A stretch of 33,298 bases of DNA from assembly GCF_018854495.1 (NCBI RefSeq), contig NZ_JABBDR010000089.1, positions 1-33,298 of the forward strand, written 5' to 3'. The position numbers were made by a program, and so were the translations under genes. Of the stretch, positions 5,986-14,527 are shown piece by piece. Origin of the DNA: Acidithiobacillus ferruginosus. GTDB taxonomy: Bacteria; Pseudomonadota; Gammaproteobacteria; Acidithiobacillales; Acidithiobacillaceae. Under the pieces are notes generated by a model, which saw only the letters and a program-made list of their open reading frames with translations, ran no database searches and was not told the DNA's origin. How positions within the stretch are numbered: the first letter of the stretch is position 1; every line of letters starts with the position of its first letter.

Positions 5986-8736
5986 TCAGGCGCGTTCGAG
6001 GCGCACGGTGAATTCCTGGGAGCGGAAACCGCCGCTCACCGGTTCGATGAAGTCGGGGGTGATTTTGTTCAGGGCGGTGCCCATGCGATAGCCATGGGTG
6101 AGGGCCGGATTCTGGTCGCCATAGCCACTGTAGAGAAAGACGGTATCTTCCCGGACGAGTCGGGTGACATGAACCGATGCCTCGGCTTTCTGCTGCGTGA
6201 GTTGGTTGGTCACCCATACCTTGTCGCCTTCCTTCAGCCCGAGTTTGCCGGCACGCAGACTGTGCACCCATAGACCCGTATAAATCTCGCCGCGGAACTT
6301 GCTGATGCTCACCAGGGGTTGGAAATCGTTGTTGGGCGAACAATGGGAAACCACGGGCACCATGCCGAAGGTAAAATAGAACTCGTCATCGGCCATGGGT
6401 GCCTTGCTGCCCGGCCGACAGTCGGCGGGAATGTGGGTGGCCAGTACGGAAAAATAAGGGTTATCCCAGAGGCCAAACTGCTCCCGCAATTGCCCGTAGA
6501 GGTTGCTGTAGAACTCGGCGCGCCCGCTGGGCGTAGGCAAGGCCATCTTGCGCGGCATCCCGTAGTTGGCGATGAGTTCGTCCGCCTTGGCCACCGGATA
6601 GACCCCGTTCTTTCGCAGGTCTGCGTCGAGTTTTTGCGGAGTGATGCCGAGGCCTTTGGCCTTGGCTTCAAAATCCATCTGGCGGAGGGCCATGGTGAAG
6701 GGATTCTGGATGCCCTTGGCGCGCTTTTCCTCGGTAAGGGCCTTGAGCGGCGCCGCGGGAATACCCATCAAATCCTGCACGGACTGGTAATAGGGCTCGG
6801 AACTGCCGGTCAGGACTTCCGTCAATTTCAGGAAGGCGTCGGTCAGAATAACGTTGTCATAGGCCGGTGGAATTGCCTGATAACGGGTGATGAGCATGTT
6901 GTCGGGGTTGACGCCGTTGCCGTAAATAGCGGGTTCGTCCCGTTCCAGATACGTGAGCTCGGGCAGCACCACGTCGGCATAGGCGACGGTATCCGCGGGC
7001 ATGACGTCCATGACCACCACCAGTTCCATGTTGGGGTGGGTGAACGCCTCCTGCCAGAAGCCCTCCGGCGCATCGCGCATGGGATTGGTACCGTTCAGGA
7101 GTATCGCCTTGCACAGATAGGGCGCACCCTTCCAGGTGAGCTTACCCTTGATGGCGGAATCCAGCCCCACCTCGGTGGTGAAGGGAAAGGCCGCCCAGTC
7201 CGGGGAATCCTTGGGGGTTTGGTCGCGGTGCACCGCCGCCCAGGCCGGGTAACCGTGGTCATGAGTGCCCGGATTGGCCGCCGCATTGGCGCTCCAGTAA
7301 ACGAAAGGCATACCTGCAAGGCTCGCCAGCGGCGGAGCCTTGGGGTTGTCCTTTTGCGCCCACATGTTGCGCACCTGTTCGCGGTAATCACCGCCGAAGA
7401 TCCAGCCACCGGGCACATCCAGCCTACCTTTCAGGGTCTGGATCATGGCCTGCACCCTGCGCAACATCTGGATGTTGCCGTAACGGGCGCCGGACCAGCC
7501 GGGGATGACGATGGGGGATTTGGCCGTAGAGAACTCCCGGGCGATTTTGCGGATATCGTCGGCGCTGATGCCGGTATTGGCCGCTGCCCATTCCGGGGTG
7601 TAGGGCTGAAGCTCCTGATGCTGGGCGTCAAAGACCGTCAGCATGGCTTCGCCGTCGTGCTGAAAGCCCTTGGGGGTGTGCAGCAGGGGGGTGACGCTGG
7701 CTCCGGCGCTGCTTTGTAGGTTATGGTTGCTGAAGGCAGGCAGAAACACCACCTGTCCGCTGTGCGCATCGATGACAGCGGGTTCTTTTTTATCGGAAAG
7801 ATAGAGTGCCCAGGCGTTGTGCTGGTTTTTGCGGACCAGGAAAGGCATGTTGCTGTGGCGGATGAGGAAGTCCTCGTCATACCAGCCGTTGTCCATCATC
7901 TCGCGGAGCATGGCCAGGGTGAAATCGAGGTCGGTGCCGGGTTTGATGGCGTACCACTCATCCGCCTTGGCCGCTGTCTCCGAGGCGCGCGGGTCAAGAA
8001 CGACGACCTTGGCGCCCTTTTCCTTGCCTGCGGAAAAGCGCACGGCCCGGCAGGTGGAAACGCCGCCGATGCAGGCATTGCCGATGATGGAAAGGATGTA
8101 ATCGCTGTTTTCGTAGTCCTCGATGTTTTCACCATGCACGACAAAGTTGCCGATCATGGAATTGGTGCCGAGGTGACCGTCAAAGACGCAGTTTTGGGTG
8201 GGCGAGGTGATGAGGTTGGGGCACTGGATGGCAGAGGTGAAGGCAATGGTATGGGGCACATAGAAGGAGCAGGTGCTCCAGCCACCGTAAACCGTCCACT
8301 CCCAGGGCTTGATGTTTTTGCTCTTCTGGGCGATATAATCCCAGGCTTCTTCCCAGGTTGCCGAACGGAATTTCATCTCGCCACGCTTGCTGCCGGCCAC
8401 GCGGATCAGTGGTGTTTTGATGCGGTTGGCGCTATAAACCTGGCGTAGCCCGGACTGGCCACGGGCGCAGATCTTGTCGCCATTGAGGGTGGAATTGGGA
8501 TTGCCGCCGAGTTTCATGATGCGCTGCTTGCCTTTTTTCTCCGCGACGGTAATACGCAGCGAACAAAAGGAAGAGCAGTAGTTGCAGATGGAGTGGGCGA
8601 AGTGGTCGGCAGCGTCGGGATGCGTGGGACCAGCCAGTCTGATCCAGTCGGGATGGTAGAGAGTCGCGCCCACGGCACTGACGCTGGTGCTTTTAAGAAA
8701 GGTACGGCGGGTCATTTTTGGAAACTGCCAAGCCAT
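5986..8736 (-). CDS. sreA: Tat-exported molybdopterin oxidoreductase, sulfur/polysulfide reductase-type catalytic subunit
   Basis: The 916-residue product starts at ATG 8736 behind a perfect AGGAGG; an earlier in-frame start at 8757 lacks a site. It opens with the Tat motif TRRTFLK (residues 9-15). The [4Fe-4S] motif follows (C51, C54, C58, C90), then the molybdopterin fold. C183, in SPTQNCVFDGHLG, sits where PsrA/PhsA/TtrA enzymes carry the Mo-ligating Cys. At 916 residues it is longer than PhsA/PsrA (about 760) and shorter than TtrA (about 1020). Sulfur, polysulfide, thiosulfate or tetrathionate could be the acceptor; the Acidithiobacillus context makes sulfur reduction with H2 or other donors under anoxia most likely. 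It is first in a five-gene operon with an FNR box upstream. Substrate is inferred. Confidence 0.85.
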   Translation of the reverse strand: MAWQFPKMTRRTFLKSTSVSAVGATLYHPDWIRLAGPTHPDAADHFAHSICNYCSSFCSLRITVAEKKGKQRIMKLGGNPNSTLNGDKICARGQSGLRQVYSANRIKTPLIRVAGSKRGEMKFRSATWEEAWDYIAQKSKNIKPWEWTVYGGWSTCSFYVPHTIAFTSAIQCPNLITSPTQNCVFDGHLGTNSMIGNFVVHGENIEDYENSDYILSIIGNACIGGVSTCRAVRFSAGKEKGAKVVVLDPRASETAAKADEWYAIKPGTDLDFTLAMLREMMDNGWYDEDFLIRHSNMPFLVRKNQHNAWALYLSDKKEPAVIDAHSGQVVFLPAFSNHNLQSSAGASVTPLLHTPKGFQHDGEAMLTVFDAQHQELQPYTPEWAAANTGISADDIRKIAREFSTAKSPIVIPGWSGARYGNIQMLRRVQAMIQTLKGRLDVPGGWIFGGDYREQVRNMWAQKDNPKAPPLASLAGMPFVYWSANAAANPGTHDHGYPAWAAVHRDQTPKDSPDWAAFPFTTEVGLDSAIKGKLTWKGAPYLCKAILLNGTNPMRDAPEGFWQEAFTHPNMELVVVMDVMPADTVAYADVVLPELTYLERDEPAIYGNGVNPDNMLITRYQAIPPAYDNVILTDAFLKLTEVLTGSSEPYYQSVQDLMGIPAAPLKALTEEKRAKGIQNPFTMALRQMDFEAKAKGLGITPQKLDADLRKNGVYPVAKADELIANYGMPRKMALPTPSGRAEFYSNLYGQLREQFGLWDNPYFSVLATHIPADCRPGSKAPMADDEFYFTFGMVPVVSHCSPNNDFQPLVSISKFRGEIYTGLWVHSLRAGKLGLKEGDKVWVTNQLTQQKAEASVHVTRLVREDTVFLYSGYGDQNPALTHGYRMGTALNKITPDFIEPVSGGFRSQEFTVRLERA

Positions 8737-8797
8737 TTGAAGGCCTCCTGTGCACAATAAGCGCTATGTTTTTAATAATATAATGAGTTTAGTATGT

Positions 8798-8813
8798 CAT
8801 TATATGGTTATAT
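8798..8813 (-). repeat. AT-rich promoter repeat, sreA side (mirror copy)
   Basis: On the minus strand this reads ATATAACCATATAATG. It differs at one base from the plus-strand copy at 8883-8898. It contains two -10-like hexamers for sreA: TATAAC (8812 to 8807) and TATAAT (8804 to 8799), placing transcription starts near 8800 or 8792. It may also be an operator. The regulator is unknown. Confidence 0.55.
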
Positions 8814-8840
8814 GCTACGCGTCTTGGTGCCGAGGGGGAA

Positions 8841-8854
8841 TTGATAAAAATCAA
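8841..8854. promoter_or_regulatory. FNR/ANR box, perfect palindrome
   Basis: The sequence TTGATAAAAATCAA matches the FNR consensus TTGAT-N4-ATCAA at every fixed position. Its centre is 111 bases from the sreA start codon and about 48-56 bases from the starts inferred from the -10 hexamers; this is near but not at the standard -41.5. It implies anaerobic control of the sulfur-reductase-type operon. The box is centred almost exactly between the two AT-rich repeats, so it could serve both directions. Confidence 0.75.
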
Positions 8855-8862
8855 TTTATTTA

Positions 8863-8897
8863 TTGCAATGTTCTATATCGTTATATAATCATATAAT
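8863..8897 (+). promoter_or_regulatory. Rightward promoter-like sequence facing away from sreA
   Basis: TTGCAA at 8863-8868 is followed after 15 bases by TATAAT at 8884-8889, with a second TATAAT at 8892-8897. A transcript would run antisense into the 3' end of the deiminase gene. A 55-codon frame opens at ATG 8906 after GGAG, but most of it is antisense to that gene and is probably not a protein gene. Confidence 0.35.
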
Positions 8898-8898
8898 G
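8883..8898 (+). repeat. AT-rich promoter repeat, plus-strand copy
   Basis: ATATAATCATATAATG is the inverted partner of 8798-8813 (15 of 16 bases). It lies 28 bases from the FNR box, against 27 on the other side. A perfect palindrome, GTGCCATGGCAC, follows at 8901-8912. Confidence 0.55.
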
Positions 8899-8928
8899 GA
8901 GTGCCATGGCACGCCAAACGTTTCGTTC

Positions 8929-9960
8929 TCAGCGCGGTAACTGCATGGTTACGCAGTGCAGGCTACCATGCTGGCGAGCCAGTTCGATGCAGGGAATGGC
9001 GATTACTTCCCGATCGGGGAAGGCGTGTTGCAGGCGATCCTGTGCCACCGTGTCGGCAGGATCATCGTAAGTCGGCAGGAGCAGGGCAGAGTTGAGAATG
9101 AGAAAATTGGCATAGCTGAGGGGCAGGCGGACGCCATCACCGTCCCACTGCGCCTGTGCCCAGGGCAGAGGAATCAGGTGGTACGGAGCGCCATCCCGGT
9201 TGCGGAAAGCGCTGAGTTCAGCAGCCATTTGCTGGAGCGGGGCGAAATGACTGTCGTCAGGGTCGTCGCAACTCTGGTAGGCGATGGTATGGGGGTTGCA
9301 GAAGCGGGCAAGGGTGTCGATGTGGGCATCCGTGTCATCTCCTTCCAGATGGCCGCTATGCAGCCAGAGGACGCGTTCTACACCGAGCTGGGCGCACAGG
9401 GCGTCTGCGATCTGTGCCGCGGACCATTGCGGATTGCGGTTGGGCGAGAGCAGGCACGCACTCGTGGTCAACAAGGTGCCCTGGCCGTCACTTTCAATGC
9501 TGCCACCTTCCAGCACCATGCCGGAAATTTCCAGCGCTGCCGCACCAAAGGCACCCTGAGCATGCAGGTGACGGGTGATCTGATTATCTAAATCGGCGCG
9601 AAATTTCAGGCCCCAGGCGTTAAAGGCAAAATCCATCAGTTTATGCTGTCCAGCAGCATTTTTCAGGGTAATGGGACCGTGGTCGCGCGCCCAGGAGTCA
9701 TTGCTGGGGACCGTGTGCAGGTGGCAGCGCAACAGGTTGGCACCGGCCTGATGCAGATATTGCCTGCAGACCTCGATGCTGGCCGGGTCATGGCAGGCGA
9801 TGAGCACGTCTTCGCGGAGGCTGATTTCACGGGCAATGCGGGCGAAGACAGGCAGCACGCTTCCCAGGCGTGGCCCCCAGTCGGTATCGGGGTGCGGCCA
9901 GGTGAGTTGTACCGACTGCTGCGGGGCCCACTCCGGGGGAAGGGTGTATTCAGTCGCCAT
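8929..9960 (-). CDS. aguA: Agmatine deiminase / peptidyl-arginine deiminase family protein
   Basis: The 343-residue protein fits the PPAD/agmatine deiminase family in length and motifs: NDSWARDHGPI (87-96, substrate-binding Asp), MVLEGGSIESDG (148-159), GHLEGDDTDAHIDTLARF with the catalytic His-Asp pair (203-220), and GSLHCVTMQ with the nucleophile C336. The reaction converts agmatine to N-carbamoylputrescine and ammonia in the cytoplasm, for putrescine synthesis or nitrogen recovery. The last motif has GS where most agmatine deiminases have GGGN/GI, so substrate is not certain. ATG 9960 follows GGAG and is divergent from rsuA by 42 bases. Confidence 0.85.
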   Translation of the reverse strand: MATEYTLPPEWAPQQSVQLTWPHPDTDWGPRLGSVLPVFARIAREISLREDVLIACHDPASIEVCRQYLHQAGANLLRCHLHTVPSNDSWARDHGPITLKNAAGQHKLMDFAFNAWGLKFRADLDNQITRHLHAQGAFGAAALEISGMVLEGGSIESDGQGTLLTTSACLLSPNRNPQWSAAQIADALCAQLGVERVLWLHSGHLEGDDTDAHIDTLARFCNPHTIAYQSCDDPDDSHFAPLQQMAAELSAFRNRDGAPYHLIPLPWAQAQWDGDGVRLPLSYANFLILNSALLLPTYDDPADTVAQDRLQHAFPDREVIAIPCIELARQHGSLHCVTMQLPR

Positions 9961-10002
9961 GGTCTGCTCCGTTGTCCGTCACCCCGACATCATAGGAGCT
10001 TA

Positions 10003-10758
10003 ATGGCTTTTCGTCAGCCTGTCCGACAGGCTAAACTGCGTCCTATGCAAAAATCTGCCGAGCGTATGGATCATTTACTGTCCCGCCTAGGGTATTGCAG
10101 CCGCTCCGAAGTGCGCGACCTGTTGCGCGAGGGGCGCGTGCGCGTGGCTGGGGAACTGCTGCGCAAGGCCTCTGCCAGAGTGAACGCGGCCGAGGTTTGG
10201 GTGGATGAGGAGCCCATTGATCATCCCCATGCCTTCTATCTGCTCTATCATAAACCTCTGGGGAAGGTCTGTGCTCACGATGATCCCCGCGCCATCTATC
10301 AGGATTTTCCCCTGCGCTGGCGCTATCGGCGGCCAGCGCTGAGCAGTGTCGGTCGGCTTGACCGGGAGACCAGCGGGGTCCTGCTGCTCACCGATGACGG
10401 CGACTGGCTGCACCATTGGACGAGCCCCCGTCGTGCCATTCCCCGGGTATATCGGGTGACCCTGCAGGAGCCGTTGCGGAGTGACGCGGCGAACATCCTG
10501 GCCGCGGGGACCCTGATGCTGGACGGTGAAGACACACCCTGTCGTCCTGCCGCGTTGCACCGGCTGACCGAGCGTGAGGTCCTGCTGACCCTGACGGAGG
10601 GGCGTTACCATGAAGTTCGCCGGATGTTCGCGGCTCTGGATAATCTCGTGCTGACTCTGCATCGGGAGGCCTACGGCCCTTTTTTGCTGGACGATCTCCC
10701 GGCCGGTGGGTGGCGTGAACTCACGGTGGCGGAGCGTATGAGGGAGGAAATTCCATGA
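10003..10758 (+). CDS. rsuA: 16S rRNA pseudouridine synthase, RsuA type
   Basis: The product has an N-terminal S4 RNA-binding domain (MDHLLSRLGYCSRSEVRDLL, GRVRVAGELL) and the RsuA/RluB/E/F catalytic core with SSVGRLDRETSGVLLLTDDG, whose Asp is the nucleophile. It also has TEGRYHEVRRMFAA and LHRE, which are closer to RsuA than to RluE (E. coli RluE lacks S4). It isomerises a uridine in 16S rRNA. ATG 10003 follows AGGAG; ATG 10045 would remove 14 residues and is also plausible, because the 5' end contains an inverted repeat (GCCTGTC-C-GACAGGC at 10017-10031). The stop overlaps nudJ. Confidence 0.85.
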   Translation: MAFRQPVRQAKLRPMQKSAERMDHLLSRLGYCSRSEVRDLLREGRVRVAGELLRKASARVNAAEVWVDEEPIDHPHAFYLLYHKPLGKVCAHDDPRAIYQDFPLRWRYRRPALSSVGRLDRETSGVLLLTDDGDWLHHWTSPRRAIPRVYRVTLQEPLRSDAANILAAGTLMLDGEDTPCRPAALHRLTEREVLLTLTEGRYHEVRRMFAALDNLVLTLHREAYGPFLLDDLPAGGWRELTVAERMREEIP

Positions 10759-11198
10759 TCTGGACACCCCATGTGACGGTAGCCGCCGTCGCAGAGGAGA
10801 ACGGCCGTTTCCTGTTGGTGGAAGAGGTGGTAGATGGGCGGCGCTGTTTCAATCAGCCTGCCGGCCACTGGGACCCTGGTGAAACGCTGCTGCAGGCGGT
10901 TGTCCGCGAAACCCTGGAGGAAACTGGCCACCTCTTCCGGCCGGAATATCTGACCGGTATTTATCACTGGGAATATCCTGCGAAAAACCTGACTTATCTG
11001 CGCTTCGCCTTCGGCGGACACCTCGGCACCAGGGACACGAGTCGCGCCCTGGATGCGGGCATCATCGGTCCGGTGTGGCTGACCCCGGAGGAGATGGCGG
11101 CGCGCGCGGGAGAGATGCGCAGCGTCATGGTCCAGCGCTGCATGGCGGATTATCGGGCGGGCCAACGCTATCCGCTGGAACTGCTTCACATGGTCTGA
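10755..11198 (+). CDS. nudJ: NUDIX hydrolase, NudJ-like phosphatase
   Basis: The 147-residue protein contains a full Nudix box, GHWDPGE followed after seven residues by RETLEETGHL, and the NudJ-type opening (TPHVTVAAVAEENGRFLLVEE and NQPAGHW). NudJ hydrolyses HMP pyrophosphate and nucleoside di- and triphosphates. The start overlaps the rsuA stop (ATGA), so translation is coupled. In enterobacteria nudJ also neighbours a pseudouridine synthase gene. Confidence 0.85.
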   Translation: MIWTPHVTVAAVAEENGRFLLVEEVVDGRRCFNQPAGHWDPGETLLQAVVRETLEETGHLFRPEYLTGIYHWEYPAKNLTYLRFAFGGHLGTRDTSRALDAGIIGPVWLTPEEMAARAGEMRSVMVQRCMADYRAGQRYPLELLHMV

Positions 11199-11222
11199 AG
11201 GCGCTCCAGAGGCGGAATTGGA

Positions 11223-11251
11223 CTGACGCTGGCCCTGCAGCGTGTTATATT
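11223..11251 (+). promoter_or_regulatory. Sigma-70-type promoter candidate for rppH
   Basis: CTGACG (11223-11228) is separated by 17 bases from TATATT (11246-11251). The -10 lies in the left arm of an inverted repeat, TTATATT-GCC-AATATAA (11245-11261), which may be an operator or coincidental. The inferred start gives rppH a leader of about 20 bases. Confidence 0.4.
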
Positions 11252-11279
11252 GCCAATATAAAAGGCATCGGTAGAGACG

Positions 11280-11810
11280 ATGAACATGATAGACGCAGAC
11301 GGCTATCGCCCCAATGTGGGCATGATCATTTGTAACGAACAGAATCAGGTGTTGTGGGCCAAACGCCGGGGTGAAAATGCCTGGCAGTTTCCCCAGGGCG
11401 GCATCGATTATGCAGAAACGCCGGAGCAGGCGATGTTCCGTGAACTGGAAGAAGAAGTGGGGACCGCCAAGGTCTGCATCATCGGAAGGACGCGGGGCTG
11501 GCTGCGCTATGAAGTGCCCTGCGCCCGTCATCGCGTCTCGCGGCGCCGCTATCGCGGGCAGAAGCAGATCTGGTTTTTACTCCGTTTTGAGGGCGAAGAG
11601 GCGGAAATCAATCTGCGCACCCGGCAGCCGGAGTTCGAGGACTGGCGCTGGGTGGATTACTGGATGCCGGTGAATGAAATCATTTCCTTCAAACGCCGCG
11701 TCTACTGGCAGGCGTTGCAGGAACTGGCGCCGCTGATCAACATGAATCCGCCACCCATGACCGATCCCTGCCGTTCCGAGAACCGATATCCGGTTGGTGG
11801 AAGCCGCTGA
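11280..11810 (+). CDS. rppH: RNA 5'-pyrophosphohydrolase RppH
   Basis: The 176-residue protein has the RppH N-terminus [23 protein letters not shown] and a Nudix box in [26 protein letters not shown]. The RppH-specific [13 protein letters not shown] and [11 protein letters not shown] segments follow. It removes pyrophosphate from the 5' end of mRNA and so starts RNase E-dependent decay. ATG 11280 and ATG 11286 are both possible; neither has a strong ribosome site. The last 25 residues are a variable tail. Confidence 0.92.
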   Translation: MNMIDADGYRPNVGMIICNEQNQVLWAKRRGENAWQFPQGGIDYAETPEQAMFRELEEEVGTAKVCIIGRTRGWLRYEVPCARHRVSRRRYRGQKQIWFLLRFEGEEAEINLRTRQPEFEDWRWVDYWMPVNEIISFKRRVYWQALQELAPLINMNPPPMTDPCRSENRYPVGGSR

Positions 11811-11834
11811 CCGCCTTAGGCAGTAAGGGACGAT

Positions 11835-13193
11835 CTATCCACTCACCGGACGATTACCCAAAAACTTCTGCACATAGTGGCGTTTCCGGCCTCCCATGCC
11901 GGTTTGCACATTGCTCGGCCCCACATCCGGCCGGTTTACCAGCGCGTAATAACGCCCGAGGCGTGGACGGCTGGCTCCCACCTCGGCGTCGGTCAAGGGG
12001 CCGAGGTGGGAAGAAACCAGTTGGACCACCGCTTTCCTGAGAGGGCCGGCGTTGCCTTTGCCGAAGGGGTAGACGCGGTTCGTCAGGATGATCACATAGG
12101 TCCTGGACACCGGGTCGATCCACAGGAGCGTCCCGGTAAAGCCGGTGTGATCATAGGCGCCCACGGGCAGGAGGTCGTCACGGTTGGGGGCGAAGGGCGC
12201 GGCCAGGTCCCAGCCCAGCCCACGCAGCCGCACCTTTCCGGGCGGGGATTGGGGGATGGTCATCCGCCCCACGGAACGGCGATCCAATATCCGAACACCA
12301 TGAAGGGCGCCACCGTTCAGAAGCATCCGCGCAAAAATCGCGAGATCACCGGCGGTGGAAAACAGCCCGGCATGGCCGGAGACCCCTCCCATGCGGTAGG
12401 CCGTAGGATCGTGCACCTTGCCCCAGCGCAGCTTGCCATCCAGGTATTCGGTGGGCGCGATGCGATCGCGCTCCCATGAGGGTGGACGGAAGGTCGTCTC
12501 CCGCATGTGGAGCGGCCCAAAGATATGCTCGGCGCAGTAGACGTCGAGCGGCTCGCCGGAAACCCTGCGGACGATCTCGCCGAGGGCCTCGAAATTGATA
12601 TCGCTGTAAAGGTAACGGCTGCCGGGCGCCGCCACCGGCTTTTCCGCGGCAATCAACCGGAGCGCCACATCATAACCTTTCCACCGCGTCCCCAGGTTCA
12701 GGTCCGGAGGCAGTCCCGAGTAATGGGTGAGCAGTTCCCGTACGGTGATGGCTTCCTTGCCGTTCTCCCCGAAGGCCGGCCAGTACCGGGCCACAGGGGC
12801 GTCAAGCGCCAGCTTTCCCTGTTCCACGAGTTGCATCACGGCGGTGGTGGTCGCGACGACCTTGGTGAGGGACGCCAGATCGAACAATGTCCCGACGCTC
12901 ATGGGGATCCTTTCGGGCCACAGCGTGGCATGGCCGAAGGCCTGGCGGTAGACGATCCGGCCCTCGTTGCCCACGAGTACGACGGCTCCGGGAATCCTGC
13001 CGCTCTGGATCTCCTTCTGAACGATCTGCGCGATGCCCGACAAGTCTGCCTGATGAAGCCTTTCCGGGTCAGCACCCGCCTGGGCGGATAAGATGCCCGT
13101 ACACAGCAAGGCGAAGAACAGCAGAGCCCATAGGGCGCTTTTCCAGGTCAGCGCGCGAGATGCGCCGTTTTTACTGGCGTATTGCGTGAACAT
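11835..13193 (-). CDS. Exported serine hydrolase, class C beta-lactamase/PBP4B-like
   Basis: The 452-residue protein has an N-terminal hydrophobic segment (about 20-38, ending SAQA) and the penicillin-recognising enzyme motifs: S108-L-T-K111, Y196-S-D with IN following (YxN position), and H349-T-G in place of KTG. The SLTK / YSDIN / HTGFTG combination resembles the YfeW-type periplasmic carboxypeptidase/esterase group rather than AmpC. It likely acts on peptidoglycan peptides or esters in the periplasm. Its start lies 46 bases inside the upstream gene, so it is probably co-translated with it. Its stop is 24 bases from the convergent rppH. Confidence 0.8.
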   Translation of the reverse strand: MFTQYASKNGASRALTWKSALWALLFFALLCTGILSAQAGADPERLHQADLSGIAQIVQKEIQSGRIPGAVVLVGNEGRIVYRQAFGHATLWPERIPMSVGTLFDLASLTKVVATTTAVMQLVEQGKLALDAPVARYWPAFGENGKEAITVRELLTHYSGLPPDLNLGTRWKGYDVALRLIAAEKPVAAPGSRYLYSDINFEALGEIVRRVSGEPLDVYCAEHIFGPLHMRETTFRPPSWERDRIAPTEYLDGKLRWGKVHDPTAYRMGGVSGHAGLFSTAGDLAIFARMLLNGGALHGVRILDRRSVGRMTIPQSPPGKVRLRGLGWDLAAPFAPNRDDLLPVGAYDHTGFTGTLLWIDPVSRTYVIILTNRVYPFGKGNAGPLRKAVVQLVSSHLGPLTDAEVGASRPRLGRYYALVNRPDVGPSNVQTGMGGRKRHYVQKFLGNRPVSG

Positions 13194-14515
13194 ATTCCCG
13201 TCCCGATCCCTCCCGGATTGCTCAGGTGGCCTTCGCGAAGCGTTGTCACCATCCCCGACTTCGGCGGGAGTCCTGCCGTAGTATAGACATTACGGGGGTT
13301 CCACAGCATCCATCCGTCCGATCCGAAAGTCTGCGCCGCATCGATCTGCGCCGCAATCTCTTCGCCCCCGAAGGGTTTCCCGCCAAAGGCGTAGTCACGA
13401 AATGCCTGCAGCCAGGGGCGGAAGCGCACTGCCGGCAACCCCGTTCTTTCCTCGGCCTTGCGCAGAGAGAGGTACACTATTTGGTGCGGATGGAGAACGG
13501 GGTTGGGGTAGCCGGGGATACCGTACTGAAAACCCGATGGATAGAGCATGGGAGAGATATAATCGACCTGCTGCGCCATCTCCTCCAGGTTTTGACCGAT
13601 CCCGGTGTCGTTGCGGTTCCATATCACATAACCAAAAATATCCGCAGAAAGAAAGACATTATATGGGATCAAGCGCTTGCGGGCCGCCGCGAGAAAGCCG
13701 GAAATTGCCGAGACCCGGCTTTCCTGGGTAGTCGACCGGGAAAACACCAGGCCCTTGGCGTCGGGAAAGCGGACGTAGTCGAACTGGATTTCGTCGAAGC
13801 CGTCCTTGGCGGCCGCGACGGCAAGGTCGATGTTGTAGTCCCATACCTGCCTGCTGAAAGGATCGGTCCAGGCGAGGCCCTCCCGATCCCTCCAGATGGC
13901 ACCGCCCGCGGTCCTGACGGCCAGATCCGGTCGCGCCAATGCGAGGACGTTGTCCTTGAAAACCACGATCCTGGCAATGGTATAGATGTCTTTCTTGTGC
14001 AAATCGTCCATTAGTTGCTTGATATGTTTAATGGTGATAATTTTTTGGGCGCCGATCTCCGTCGCCAGAGGAATGTCGGTCTTGTACGCAATCATTCCCC
14101 GGTCGCTTTTCACGTCGATCACAACGGCGTTGAGGTCTGTCTTGCCGATGATATCAAGAGCGGACTCCCGCAGACGCGGGCTGGCCGCTCCGTAGGAAGA
14201 CAAATAAAGGGCCTTGGGTTTGAAAGGCGCGAGGGATAGGGTTTCATCCTCCTTGAGATCTCCGACGGGGACCTCGCGTCGCCGGTAGCCATAGGCCCTG
14301 AGGCCAAGCACGGTCCCTTGCCCGCTGATCTGAAAATGACCATCCTGGGCCGTGCGTACGACCGAATCACCCAAGGTCACCAATGCCCCTGGGATCGGTT
14401 TGCACGTCCAGGCGTCCACGACCATCCCGCTGTAGGCGGCAGCGCCCCCCGAGACGAGCAACAAGACGGCAAGTAACGAAGCGCATATGTTTTTTATGTT
14501 TTTATAACCCTTCAC
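13148..14515 (-). CDS. Exported DUF4015-type putative glycoside hydrolase
   Basis: The 455-residue protein has a signal peptide (ICASLLAVLLLVSGGAAA). Residues 28-95 form a carboxypeptidase-regulatory-like beta domain (GMVVDAWTCKPIPGALVTL). Residues 100-420 are a TIM-barrel domain of the DUF4015 putative glycosyl hydrolase family, seen in VVIDVKSDRG (131-140), DEIQFDYVRFP (241-251), SADIFGYV and DYISPMLYPSGF. This family is distantly like the GH13/GH153 hydrolase half of PgaB. With the deacetylase 12 bases upstream, it suggests modification or cleavage of an exported polysaccharide. The substrate is unknown. The last 20 or so residues overlap the next gene. Confidence 0.8.
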   Translation of the reverse strand: MKGYKNIKNICASLLAVLLLVSGGAAAYSGMVVDAWTCKPIPGALVTLGDSVVRTAQDGHFQISGQGTVLGLRAYGYRRREVPVGDLKEDETLSLAPFKPKALYLSSYGAASPRLRESALDIIGKTDLNAVVIDVKSDRGMIAYKTDIPLATEIGAQKIITIKHIKQLMDDLHKKDIYTIARIVVFKDNVLALARPDLAVRTAGGAIWRDREGLAWTDPFSRQVWDYNIDLAVAAAKDGFDEIQFDYVRFPDAKGLVFSRSTTQESRVSAISGFLAAARKRLIPYNVFLSADIFGYVIWNRNDTGIGQNLEEMAQQVDYISPMLYPSGFQYGIPGYPNPVLHPHQIVYLSLRKAEERTGLPAVRFRPWLQAFRDYAFGGKPFGGEEIAAQIDAAQTFGSDGWMLWNPRNVYTTAGLPPKSGMVTTLREGHLSNPGGIGTGICSRNTPVKTAHLAR

Positions 14516-14527
14516 AGATCACCTCGT

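Noticed and set aside
6319..8448. Long rightward frames across the molybdoenzyme gene
   Set aside because: They are shadows of a GC-rich coding region; the leftward frame carries all motifs.
5986..8736. Formate dehydrogenase or nitrate reductase as the identity of the molybdoenzyme
   Set aside because: Formate dehydrogenases carry Cys/Sec in a different motif and nitrate reductases differ in accessory subunits; the FeS + NrfD partners and the context fit the polysulfide/sulfur reductase group better.
8906..9073. Short plus-strand frame after GGAG and the divergent promoter
   Set aside because: Almost all of it is antisense to the deiminase C-terminus and the composition is unlike a protein; kept only as part of the promoter observation.
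10017..10031. Inverted repeat GCCTGTC-C-GACAGGC as a terminator or operator
   Set aside because: No T tract, and it lies inside or just before rsuA depending on the start; mentioned only for the choice of start.
10003..10758. Assignment as RluE because nudJ follows
   Set aside because: The protein has an S4 domain and RsuA-specific motifs, which E. coli RluE lacks.
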